Source of the DNA: an uncultured Bacteroidales bacterium | GTDB lineage: Bacteria > Bacteroidota > Bacteroidia > Bacteroidales > Bacteroidaceae | Direction: 5' to 3' | DNA length: 9,655 nt | NCBI GenBank assembly: GCA_945788445.1 | Contig: CALZMA010000022.1 | Span: 1 to 9,655 of the forward strand | In this document: positions 1 to 5,602 of the stretch, one piece after another | Numbering within the stretch: position 1 is the first letter of the stretch | Layout: every line of letters starts with the position of its first letter | Translations under genes and position numbers: made by a program | The notes under the pieces: model-generated | Databases searched by the model: none | What the model was told of the DNA's origin: nothing | Seen by the model: the letters and a program-made list of their open reading frames with translations, nothing else

Positions 1-1037
1 ACAGCCTCGTTCATGCCGCCGAAATTCTTGATGGAGTTGCCCCAGCTGAAGTATTCGTCCTCCAGGAGCAGGCGGAGCTCGTCGCTCTGGTCCATCAGTT
101 CCTTGTAATACTTGAGGAGCGGGTTGCCCGCGATGACGATGGGCTCGTTCGTGCACTGGCAGCGCAGCGCCACCTCGGCTGCGGTGAGGTAGCGGCTCGT
201 GCGGCCGGGGAAGCCCATAATCATGGTGTAGTCGCCCTCCTGCGGGCCCTTCAGCGAGATGGGCAGGTATTTCTTCACCTTGAGGGGAACGTTCGAGGGG
301 CTGTAGGGCGCGGGGTCGCCGTTCTTGTCGGCGTAGATTCGGAACATGGCGAAGTCCGCATTCTGGCGCGGCCACATCCAGTTGTCCGTGTTGCCGCCGA
401 ACTGGCCGATGTTGTGCGGCGGATTGGCCACGAGGCGCACGTCGAGGAAGGTCTGTTCGTAGAACATGTAGAAGCGGTTGCCGCCGAAGAAGGTGGCAAT
501 GTGGGTCTCCACGCCCTTTTTCTTCTTCAGGTCACTCTTCTTGAAGAGCTTGTCGGCCAGGGGCTGCAGGAAGCCGCCGCTCTGCATCGTGTAGACGTCC
601 GCGCCCTGCTTTTCGGCCTCGGCAATGACCTTGTCGGTGACATCCTCCACGCGGAGCACGAAGGTGAAGGTGAGGCTCTCGGGGGTGGGGAGTTCTTCAG
701 AGAGGCTGCGGGCAAAATAGCCGTCCTTCATGTAGTCGTGGCCGATGCCGCTCATTTCATGGACATAGCTGAAGCCGCAGTGGTGGTTGGTCAGCACGAG
801 ACCGTTGGGGCTGACAATCTCGCCCGTGCAGCCGCCGCCGAAAATGCCGACGCACTCGCGCAGGCTCGGGGACGTTTCGCTGTAGAGCGCCTCGGGAGGG
901 AGCTGGAGGCCGGCCTTGCGGAGCGAGTCCGCCAGGTGCTGCTCCTCCATCAACTTCAGGAACCACATGCCCTCGTCGGCACGGGCCCCTACTAACCCTG
1001 TGAACAGGGCAAAGCAAAGGATGAAAATCTTTTTCAT
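1..1037 (-). CDS. S46 family dipeptidyl-peptidase (DPP7/DPP11-like), N-terminal half, cut by window start
   Basis: This is a secreted or periplasmic serine exopeptidase that removes dipeptides from peptide N-termini, feeding amino-acid catabolism in asaccharolytic or proteolytic Bacteroidetes. About 345 of the roughly 700-720 residues usual for S46 are visible. The start at 1037 gives a signal peptide: KK at residues 2-3, a hydrophobic core at about 4-17, and a likely cut after ARA (residue 20), followed by the family-typical DEGMW. The catalytic His sits in TNHHCGF (His85). The DNWMWPR block (residues 218-224) holds the Asn/Trp that bind the substrate amino terminus, and Asp228, eight residues after Trp220, fits the catalytic Asp. 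The nucleophilic Ser and the specificity residue that separates DPP7 (hydrophobic P1) from DPP11 (Asp/Glu P1) lie in the missing half, so I do not choose between them. It is transcribed away from the Rpn gene from its own promoter. Confidence 0.93.
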   Translation of the reverse strand, partial: MKKIFILCFALFTGLVGARADEGMWFLKLMEEQHLADSLRKAGLQLPPEALYSETSPSLRECVGIFGGGCTGEIVSPNGLVLTNHHCGFSYVHEMSGIGHDYMKDGYFARSLSEELPTPESLTFTFVLRVEDVTDKVIAEAEKQGADVYTMQSGGFLQPLADKLFKKSDLKKKKGVETHIATFFGGNRFYMFYEQTFLDVRLVANPPHNIGQFGGNTDNWMWPRQNADFAMFRIYADKNGDPAPYSPSNVPLKVKKYLPISLKGPQEGDYTMIMGFPGRTSRYLTAAEVALRCQCTNEPIVIAGNPLLKYYKELMDQSDELRLLLEDEYFSWGNSIKNFGGMNEA

Positions 1038-1061
1038 AGAAAGGGAATTAGTGTTGCGCGG

Positions 1062-1092
1062 CAAATTTAAGCCAAACTCACCCGCGGACAAA
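1062..1092 (-). promoter_or_regulatory. Bacteroidetes-type promoter of the S46 peptidase gene
   Basis: Read on the minus strand, TTTG (1092-1089) is followed after 19 bp by TAAATTTG (1069-1062). This is an exact match to the Bacteroidetes -33/-7 form TTTG-N19-21-TAnnTTTG. Transcription would begin near 1056, giving a leader of about 20 nt before the ATG at 1037. Confidence 0.8.
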
Positions 1093-1108
1093 AGAAAAGA
1101 AGGGCGGA

Positions 1109-1140
1109 TTTGCAAAATCAAGGGATTGGCATTACTTTTG
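1109..1140 (+). promoter_or_regulatory. Bacteroidetes-type promoter of the Rpn nuclease gene
   Basis: TTTG (1109-1112), a 20-bp spacer and TACTTTTG (1133-1140) match the Bacteroidetes -33/-7 consensus without mismatch. Predicted initiation near 1145 leaves about 44 nt of leader before the ATG at 1189. It also supports placing the start at 1189: the open frame extends upstream to 916, but that part precedes the promoter. Confidence 0.8.
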
Positions 1141-1150
1141 CAAAAGAAAG

Positions 1151-1173
1151 AAGGCCGGAACGAACCGGCTTTT
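1151..1173 (+). promoter_or_regulatory. Hairpin with short T-run in the Rpn mRNA leader
   Basis: AAGGCCGG (1151-1158) pairs with CCGGCTTT (1165-1172), giving an 8-bp stem including one G-U pair and the 6-nt loop AACGAA, followed by T and CC. It begins only a few nucleotides after the predicted transcription start and ends 16 nt before the ATG. It could be a weak attenuator, a 5'-end stabiliser or a block to initiation. The stem is short, so the role is open. Confidence 0.45.
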
Positions 1174-1188
1174 CCAAAAACGTACGAT

Positions 1189-2262
1189 ATGCCACTGAAC
1201 AGATACATCCGCTTTGACTGGGCCGCGAAGAAAATTCTCCGCGACAAGGAGAACTTCGCCATCCTCGAAGGCCTCCTCACCGTGTTGCTCGCTGAGCCCA
1301 TCCATATCCTGGAGATTCTCGAAAGCGAGAGCAACCAGTATGACGCGGCCGACAAGTTCAACCGCGTGGACATCAAGGCGCGAAACAGCAAGGAGGAAAT
1401 CATCATTGTGGAAATCCAGCTGACGCGCGAAATCTACTACCTCGAACGCATCCTCTACGGCGTTTCGAAAGCCATCACCGAACACATCAACCTGGGCGAC
1501 AAATACGACCAGGTGAAGAAGGTCTACTCCATCAGCATCCTCTATTTCGACCTCGGCAAGGGCGAAGACTTCGTTTACCGCGGACGAACCGTGTTTGAGG
1601 GCCTCACGAAGCACGACACGCTCCAGATAACCGCCAAGGAACGCGACGTGATTCACATGAAGTCGCCCGACCAGGTGTTCCCCGAGTATTTCCTCCTCCG
1701 CGTGAACGCCTTTAATAAAATAGCGGAGAACCATCTCGAAGAATGGATCTGCTATCTCAAGACTGGAGAAATCAACGAGAACACCACCGCCCCAGGACTC
1801 CAGGAAGCCAAGCGTAAACTCGAATACCTCTCCATGAGCCGCAAGGAAAAAGCCGCCTACGACGAACACCTCAATGCACAGATGATCCAAAACGACGTGA
1901 TTGCCGCCGCCATCATCGAAGGCCGAGCCGAAGGACTGGAGAAAGGATTGCAGAAAGGCCGGGCCGAAGGCTTGAAGCGCGGGCTCGCTGAAGGCATTGA
2001 GAAAGGCCGTGCCGAGGGCATTGAGAAAGGCCGTGCCGAGGGCATTGAGAAAGGCCGTGCCGAGGGCATCGAGAAAGGCCGTGCCGAGGGCATCGAGCAG
2101 GGGCTCGAAGAAGGTCGTGCCGAGGGCCGCGAAGAAGGCCGCGCCGAGGGTAGCCGCAAAAACGCGGTGGAAACGGCAGCCCGAATGAAGCAAGACAAGT
2201 TGCCCTTTGAGCTCATCTCGAAATACACCGGGCTGAGCGAGGAGGAAATCGAGGCGCTCTAA
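1189..2262 (+). CDS. Rpn-family PD-(D/E)XK nuclease (annotated 'recombination-promoting nuclease/putative transposase')
   Basis: This 357-residue protein has the N-terminal PD-(D/E)XK nuclease fold of the Rpn/PDDEXK_2 family. The core is RVDIKA (Asp61) followed by IVEIQ (Glu75, Gln77), the usual D...ExQ catalytic triad of this family. Residues about 1-215 form the nuclease part. About 216-243 is a helical linker with two internal Met. About 244-324 is a low-complexity run of EG/KG/RAEG units, and the last 30 residues end in YTGLSEEEIEAL, a common end for this family. The name 'transposase' is historical; I see no terminal inverted repeats. E. coli Rpn proteins are reported as DNA endonucleases and as toxin/antitoxin-like anti-phage genes with an internally translated C-terminal inhibitor. 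The start at 1189 is chosen because it follows the promoter, and the upstream open frame (from 916) runs antisense into the peptidase gene. Its neighbours do not reveal a partner. Confidence 0.9.
   Translation: MPLNRYIRFDWAAKKILRDKENFAILEGLLTVLLAEPIHILEILESESNQYDAADKFNRVDIKARNSKEEIIIVEIQLTREIYYLERILYGVSKAITEHINLGDKYDQVKKVYSISILYFDLGKGEDFVYRGRTVFEGLTKHDTLQITAKERDVIHMKSPDQVFPEYFLLRVNAFNKIAENHLEEWICYLKTGEINENTTAPGLQEAKRKLEYLSMSRKEKAAYDEHLNAQMIQNDVIAAAIIEGRAEGLEKGLQKGRAEGLKRGLAEGIEKGRAEGIEKGRAEGIEKGRAEGIEKGRAEGIEQGLEEGRAEGREEGRAEGSRKNAVETAARMKQDKLPFELISKYTGLSEEEIEAL
1882..2262 (+). CDS. Possible internally initiated Rpn C-terminal product (RpnS-like antitoxin candidate)
   Basis: An in-frame ATG at 1882 (Met232 of the full-length protein, MIQNDVIAAA) would give a 126-residue product with the whole repeat region and the C-terminal tail but no nuclease core. 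Another in-frame ATG at 1834 (Met216) would give 142 residues. In published work on E. coli Rpn proteins, a small C-terminal product made from an internal start binds and blocks the full-length nuclease, and its repeat helix forms a dimer interface. Here I see the in-frame starts and the matching domain split only. No internal promoter of the TAnnTTTG form is visible, and Bacteroidetes give no Shine-Dalgarno signal to decide between the starts. This is inference. Confidence 0.3.
   Translation: MIQNDVIAAAIIEGRAEGLEKGLQKGRAEGLKRGLAEGIEKGRAEGIEKGRAEGIEKGRAEGIEKGRAEGIEQGLEEGRAEGREEGRAEGSRKNAVETAARMKQDKLPFELISKYTGLSEEEIEAL
1993..2088 (+). repeat. Four tandem 24-bp units inside the Rpn gene
   Basis: Units start at 1993, 2017, 2041 and 2065. 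The first three are identical and the fourth differs by one T-to-C change (ATT to ATC, silent). Each encodes GIEKGRAE. More degenerate copies flank them (about 1915-1992 and 2089-2160), so the protein shows a 4/8-residue glycine period over about 80 residues. As the unit is 24 bp, gain or loss of copies keeps the frame. Near-identity at the DNA level, including synonymous positions, points to recent duplication. Confidence 0.95.
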
Positions 2263-2327
2263 GAAGGCCGCCGACAGGCCTCCAAGCGGGCGTTCCCGAA
2301 AAGTTTAAGAGATTTTAGGGCCGATTT

Positions 2328-2359
2328 CTTGGACGGTAAAGAAAAACTCCTTACTTTCG
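2328..2359 (+). promoter_or_regulatory. Probable promoter of perR
   Basis: CTTG (2328-2331), a 20-bp spacer and TACTTTCG (2352-2359) match the Bacteroidetes promoter form with one mismatch in each element. Initiation near 2364 would leave about 28 nt before the perR ATG. A small inverted repeat, AATGA-AA-TCATT (2367-2378), falls just after the predicted start and could be an operator for autoregulation; that part is speculative. Confidence 0.6.
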
Positions 2360-2391
2360 CCGAAGAAATGAAATCATTACAAATTAGTTAA

Positions 2392-2823
2392 ATGGAAGCC
2401 ACGACGCCCCTCCGCAATCTCACCGACCACGGGGTGAAGCCCTCTGCACAGCGCCTGGCAGTGATGGAATACCTCATGGAGCACCTCACGCATCCCTCAG
2501 CCGACGAGATTTACTGCGCCCTCCACCCAGCGATGCCCACGCTCTCCAAGACCACGGTGTACAACACGCTCCGCCTGCTCACCGAGAAAGGGGCAGCCAT
2601 CCAGCTCACCATCGACGAGCGCAACGTCTGCTTCGATGCCGACACCACGCCCCACGCCCACTTCCTCTGCACCCGCTGCGGCAAGGTCTACGACGTGCCC
2701 CTCCGAGAAACGAACCTCGAAAGGCAGGCCTGCATCCCCCCGGGGTTCCGCACAGAGCAGGAGGCTATCTACTATCGCGGCTGCTGCGCCCGCTGTGCCA
2801 GCCAAGGGCAGGCCGATTGTTGA
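2392..2823 (+). CDS. perR: Peroxide-responsive Fur-family repressor, PerR type
   Basis: This 143-residue cytoplasmic metal-dependent repressor has an N-terminal winged helix (about 10-85; recognition helix around SKTTVYNTLRLL) and a C-terminal dimerisation domain. The regulatory metal ligands of Bacillus subtilis PerR (His37, Asp85, His91, His93, Asp104) line up at a constant offset of three: His34, Asp82, His88, His90, Asp101. Asp at the last position, rather than the Glu usual in Fur, supports a peroxide sensor that acts by iron-catalysed His oxidation. The structural zinc site is CTRC (93/96) plus CARC (132/135). Two rubrerythrin genes follow, the first 73 bp downstream with no clear promoter of its own, so perR and the reverse rubrerythrin are probably cotranscribed. 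Fur or Zur is less likely given the ligands and neighbours. Confidence 0.88.
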   Translation: MEATTPLRNLTDHGVKPSAQRLAVMEYLMEHLTHPSADEIYCALHPAMPTLSKTTVYNTLRLLTEKGAAIQLTIDERNVCFDADTTPHAHFLCTRCGKVYDVPLRETNLERQACIPPGFRTEQEAIYYRGCCARCASQGQADC

Positions 2824-2851
2824 GAGCCCGCGTCCTTCCATTCTCTCCGGT

Positions 2852-2863
2852 AGTAACATTACT
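2852..2863. promoter_or_regulatory. Small palindrome upstream of the reverse rubrerythrin (possible operator)
   Basis: AGTAA-CA-TTACT is a perfect 5-2-5 inverted repeat, the same geometry as AATGA-AA-TCATT upstream of perR. It lies 33 bp before the rubrerythrin ATG in an AT-rich patch. Fur-family proteins bind AT-rich inverted repeats, but the classical box has odd symmetry (7-1-7), and palindromes this short arise by chance. Confidence 0.25.
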
Positions 2864-2896
2864 TACATACATAACACTCTCTAAAACTCAAACATC

Positions 2897-3445
2897 ATGA
2901 AAAAGAAATTTATCTGCACCGTTTGCGGTTACGTTCACGAAGGTGACGCTGCTCCCGAAAAATGCCCCATGTGCGGCGTGCCTGCTTCCAAGTTCAAGGA
3001 ACTCGTAGACGAAGGCCTCTCTTTCGTAGCTGAACACGAAATCGGCGTAGCAAAGGGTTGCGACGAAGAAATGATAAAGGACCTCAACGCACACTTCAAC
3101 GGCGAATGCACCGAGGTGGGTATGTATCTCGCCATGAGCCGCCAGGCCGACCGCGAGGGCTATCCCGAAGTGGCCGAAGCCTTCAAGCGCTACGCTTGGG
3201 AAGAGGCAGAACACGCTGCCAAGTTTGCCGAACTCCTCGGCGACTGCGTTTGGGACACCAAGACCAACCTCGAAAAGCGCATGAACGCTGAGAGCGGTGC
3301 TTGCGCCGACAAGACCCGTATCGCCAAGCGTGCCAAGGAACTCAACCTCGATGCCATCCACGACACCGTTCACGAAATGGCTCGCGACGAAGCTCGCCAC
3401 GGCCGCGGCTTCGAAGGTCTCTACAACCGCTACTTCAAGAAGTAA
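2897..3445 (+). CDS. Reverse rubrerythrin (N-terminal rubredoxin, C-terminal ferritin-like di-iron domain)
   Basis: This 182-residue cytosolic non-haem-iron peroxidase is expected to reduce hydrogen peroxide to water using electrons passed through its rubredoxin centre. The domain order is reversed from classical rubrerythrin. The rubredoxin-type iron site is at the start (Cys7/Cys10 in CTVC, Cys23/Cys26 in CPMC). The four-helix di-iron domain follows, with Glu-rich helix CTEVGMY (about 71-77), WEEAEHA (Glu103/His106) and DEARH near the C-terminus providing ExxH ligands. Clostridial reverse rubrerythrins act as NADH-linked peroxidases in oxygen tolerance. It directly follows perR, its presumed regulator. 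Codon use is richer in GAA, GCT, GTA, GGT and CGT than in its GC-loving neighbours, which fits a highly expressed protein. A strong hairpin terminator follows. Confidence 0.92.
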   Translation: MKKKFICTVCGYVHEGDAAPEKCPMCGVPASKFKELVDEGLSFVAEHEIGVAKGCDEEMIKDLNAHFNGECTEVGMYLAMSRQADREGYPEVAEAFKRYAWEEAEHAAKFAELLGDCVWDTKTNLEKRMNAESGACADKTRIAKRAKELNLDAIHDTVHEMARDEARHGRGFEGLYNRYFKK

Positions 3446-3468
3446 TTCTTCATTTTCAGAAAACCAAC

Positions 3469-3520
3469 AAAGCGTGCTGCGCTGCCCCCGCACTTTGCCT
3501 TGGCGCACAGCACGCTTTTT
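3469..3520 (+). terminator. Intrinsic terminator between the two rubrerythrin genes
   Basis: AAAGCGTGCTG (3469-3479) pairs perfectly over 11 bp with CAGCACGCTTT (3508-3518). CGC/GCG extends the stem past a 2-nt bulge, and the stem is followed by T residues to 3520. The large loop contains CCCCCGC. Only 33 bases separate it from the rbr ATG. Confidence 0.82.
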
Positions 3521-3553
3521 ATCGACATTCATCCCCAAACAAATCATTCTCCT

Positions 3554-4093
3554 ATGGAACTCAAAGGCTCACAGACCGAAAAGAATCTCCAAATAGCCTT
3601 CGCAGGCGAAGCACAGGCCCACACGAAATATCAGTACTATTCCTCCAAGGCCAAGAAGGACGGCTACGTGCAGATGGCCAACATCTTCGCCGAAACCGCC
3701 AAGAACGAGAAGGAGCACGCCAAGCTCTGGTTCAAGTATCTCCACGGCGGCGCAGTGCCTGCTACCACGGTGAACCTCGCCGATGCAGCCGAGGGTGAAA
3801 ACTACGAGTGGACCGACATGTACGCCACCTTCGCCAAGGTTGCCCACGAAGAAGGCTTCGAGGAAATCGCCACGAAGTTCGAGATGGTAGCTGCCATCGA
3901 GAAGAACCACGAAGAGCGCTACCGCAAGCTCCTCAAGAACATTGAGGACAGCGTGGTATTCTCCCGCGAAGGCGACTGTGTATGGCAGTGCTCCAACTGC
4001 GGCCACATCGTGGTCGGCAAGAAGGCTCCTGAACTCTGCCCCGTTTGCGCTCATCCGCAGAGCTACTTCGAACTCCACGCTGAAAACTACTAA
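3554..4093 (+). CDS. rbr: Rubrerythrin (classical domain order)
   Basis: This 179-residue cytosolic di-iron peroxidase scavenges hydrogen peroxide in anaerobes. The ferritin-like domain is N-terminal, with predicted ligands Glu19 (GEAQAHTKY), Glu52/His55 (NEKEHAK), Glu85, Glu99/Glu100 and Glu116/His119 (IEKNHEERY). The C-terminal rubredoxin domain has CSNC (146/149) and CPVC (162/165). Length and layout match Desulfovibrio-type rubrerythrin. The start at 3554 gives the standard N-terminus; the in-frame ATG at 3500 would begin inside the terminator hairpin. It sits between two terminator hairpins in the perR cluster, and I find no TAnnTTTG promoter in the 33 bases before it, so it may depend on read-through or an unrecognised promoter. 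Confidence 0.95.
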   Translation: MELKGSQTEKNLQIAFAGEAQAHTKYQYYSSKAKKDGYVQMANIFAETAKNEKEHAKLWFKYLHGGAVPATTVNLADAAEGENYEWTDMYATFAKVAHEEGFEEIATKFEMVAAIEKNHEERYRKLLKNIEDSVVFSREGDCVWQCSNCGHIVVGKKAPELCPVCAHPQSYFELHAENY

Positions 4094-4123
4094 GCTGAAG
4101 CGCGCCGTTCGAGCCTCGCAGAC

Positions 4124-4194
4124 ACGATAATTTGAAGAGCTCTGCCCCGCCTCTCAGAGTCGGGCGGCACCTCTTCAAATTATCGTTTTCTTTT
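4124..4194 (+). terminator. Strong intrinsic terminator after rbr
   Basis: ACGATAATTTGAAGAG (4124-4139) pairs perfectly over 16 bp with 4171-4186, followed by TTTTCTTTT. The 31-nt interior can form a second stem (CCGCC with GGCGG). On the opposite strand there is no T-run, so it acts on plus-strand transcripts. It ends about 30 bases before the mntH ATG. Confidence 0.9.
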
Positions 4195-4224
4195 ATACAC
4201 CACACCACAGACATCTCCCGCTCC

Positions 4225-5499
4225 ATGCTCAAAGAAAGACTACGCTACTGGAAGCAACACTGGAAGATGCGCGAAGGTAGCCACAGCGGCGGCCTTGACA
4301 TTTTCCGCTATATTGGTCCCGGCCTCCTCGTGACCGTCGGCTTCATCGACCCCGGCAACTGGGCCTCCAACTTTGCCGCTGGCTCCACCTTCGGCTACAG
4401 CCTCCTTTGGGTCGTCACCCTTTCGACCCTCATGCTCATCGTGCTCCAGCACAACGTGGCTCACCTCGGCATCGTCACCGGCCAGTGCCTCTCCGAAGCC
4501 ACCACGCGCCACCTTCCCCGCTGGCAGAGTCGCCCCGTGTTGTGGAGCGCCATGGCCGCCTCGGTCTCTACCTCCTTGGCCGAAATACTCGGTGCCGCCA
4601 TTGCCCTGCAGATGCTTTTCGGCCTGCCCCTGCTCCTCGGCGCGGGGCTCACTACGCTGGTCTGCATCCTTCTCCTTTTCACCAATTCCTACAGCCGCGT
4701 GGAGAAAGGCATCATCGCCTTCGTCTCCCTCATCGGCTTCTCCTTCCTCTACGAGCTCACCCTCACCGATACCGACTGGGCGAAGGCCGCTGCGGGCGCC
4801 ATTGTCCCCTCCCTGCCCGAGGGCAGCATGCTCGTGGTGATGAGCGTGCTCGGAGCCGTCGTCATGCCCCACAACCTCTTCCTCCATTCCGAAGTCATCC
4901 AGAGCCGGCAGGTCAATCTCCAGGGCGAGAAGTCGATAGAGCACGCCTTGAAGTATGAGTTCTACGACACCCTCCTCGCCATGACCATTGGCTGGGCCAT
5001 CAATTCCGCCATGATAGTCCTCGCCGCCGACACCTTCTTTGCCAGCGGCCGCGTGGTGGAAGAACTTCCCGAAGCAGGCAGCCTCCTTGCGCCCCTCTTG
5101 GGCGGTGCTGCCTCCATTGTCTTCGCTGTGGCCCTCCTTCTGGCCGGCGTATCCAGCACCGTCACCAGCGGCATGGCGGCCGGTTCCATCTTTGCCGGCA
5201 TCTACGACGAACCCTACGACGTACGCGACGTCCACTCCCGCGCCGGCATCCTCATCTCCTTCCTTGGGGCCTTTTTCCTCCTCTTCTTCATCGGCGATGC
5301 CTTCAAGGGGCTTATCGTGTCGCAGGCCGTCCTCAGCCTCCAGCTCCCCCTCACAATGTTCACCCAAGTGCGCCTCACCTCCAGCCGCCGCATCATGGGC
5401 GACCACGTAAACAGCCGTTTCACCACGCTGCTGCTCTACGGTCTGGCCACCCTCGTCACCCTCCTCAACCTTTATCTCCTTTACGGACTCTTCTTCTGA
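4225..5499 (+). CDS. mntH: Nramp-family proton-coupled Mn(II)/Fe(II) importer
   Basis: This 424-residue inner-membrane transporter brings manganese or ferrous iron into the cytoplasm with protons. The two unwound-helix metal-binding motifs are present: DPGNW in TM1 (Asp42, Asn45) and MPHN in TM6 (Met214-Asn217). The Met is the ligand associated with transition-metal rather than Mg or Ca selectivity. Hydrophobic segments along the chain fit about 11 helices. The start at 4225 is preferred; the open frame extends to 4132 but would then translate the terminator. Met15 at 4267 is a possible shorter start. It follows perR and two rubrerythrins. Mn import is a common companion of peroxide defence because Mn can replace oxidisable Fe in enzymes, so PerR control is a reasonable inference. 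It converges with pepD. Confidence 0.92.
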   Translation: MLKERLRYWKQHWKMREGSHSGGLDIFRYIGPGLLVTVGFIDPGNWASNFAAGSTFGYSLLWVVTLSTLMLIVLQHNVAHLGIVTGQCLSEATTRHLPRWQSRPVLWSAMAASVSTSLAEILGAAIALQMLFGLPLLLGAGLTTLVCILLLFTNSYSRVEKGIIAFVSLIGFSFLYELTLTDTDWAKAAAGAIVPSLPEGSMLVVMSVLGAVVMPHNLFLHSEVIQSRQVNLQGEKSIEHALKYEFYDTLLAMTIGWAINSAMIVLAADTFFASGRVVEELPEAGSLLAPLLGGAASIVFAVALLLAGVSSTVTSGMAAGSIFAGIYDEPYDVRDVHSRAGILISFLGAFFLLFFIGDAFKGLIVSQAVLSLQLPLTMFTQVRLTSSRRIMGDHVNSRFTTLLLYGLATLVTLLNLYLLYGLFF

Positions 5500-5506
5500 T
5501 GGGAGC

Positions 5507-5572
5507 AGTACATAAAGAAAAACAATACCCGCCAAGGCTGGGCCGTTGAGGTCGCCTTGGCGGGTATGTACT
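5507..5572. terminator. Shared hairpin terminator between convergent mntH and pepD
   Basis: A 14-bp perfect stem (5525-5538 with 5554-5567, ATACCCGCCAAGGC and its complement) encloses a 15-nt loop. On the minus strand it is followed by TGTTTTTCTTT, so it is a strong terminator for pepD. On the plus strand the following GTACTTT is a weak T-run, so termination of mntH is likely but less efficient. AGTACATA (5507-5514) and TATGTACT (5565-5572) are complementary outer arms that partly compete with the inner stem. Confidence 0.88.
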
Positions 5573-5602
5573 TTCCGTATGCACGGGGCAGGGCTGCTGC
5601 GT

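Noticed and set aside
916..1188. N-terminal extension of the Rpn gene
   Set aside because: It overlaps the coding and signal-peptide region of the divergent peptidase gene and lies upstream of a consensus promoter; family similarity starts at the ATG at 1189.
1993..2088. CRISPR-like repeat array
   Set aside because: The 24-bp units are contiguous, without spacers, and keep one coding frame inside the Rpn gene.
1132..2193. Open frame of 353 codons on the minus strand opposite the Rpn gene
   Set aside because: The translated repeats (ALGTAFL) are only the complement of the 24-bp units, and no promoter or start context supports it.
1189..2262. Insertion sequence, from the 'transposase' label of this family
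   Set aside because: No terminal inverted repeats or target-site duplications are visible, and the protein is a PD-(D/E)XK nuclease with its own chromosomal-type promoter.
2265..2281. AGGCC/GGCCT hairpin as a terminator after the Rpn gene
   Set aside because: The stem is only 5 bp and no T-run follows, so it is too weak to call.
4132..4224. N-terminal extension of mntH
   Set aside because: It would translate the terminator hairpin; Nramp similarity begins after the ATG at 4225.
4094..4224. yybP-ykoY (Mn) riboswitch before mntH
   Set aside because: The region holds one long terminator hairpin; I cannot find the conserved paired loops of that riboswitch.
4240..5535. Open frame of 431 codons on the minus strand
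   Set aside because: Antisense shadow of mntH; its translation is low-complexity Gly/Glu/Ala and shows no family motif.
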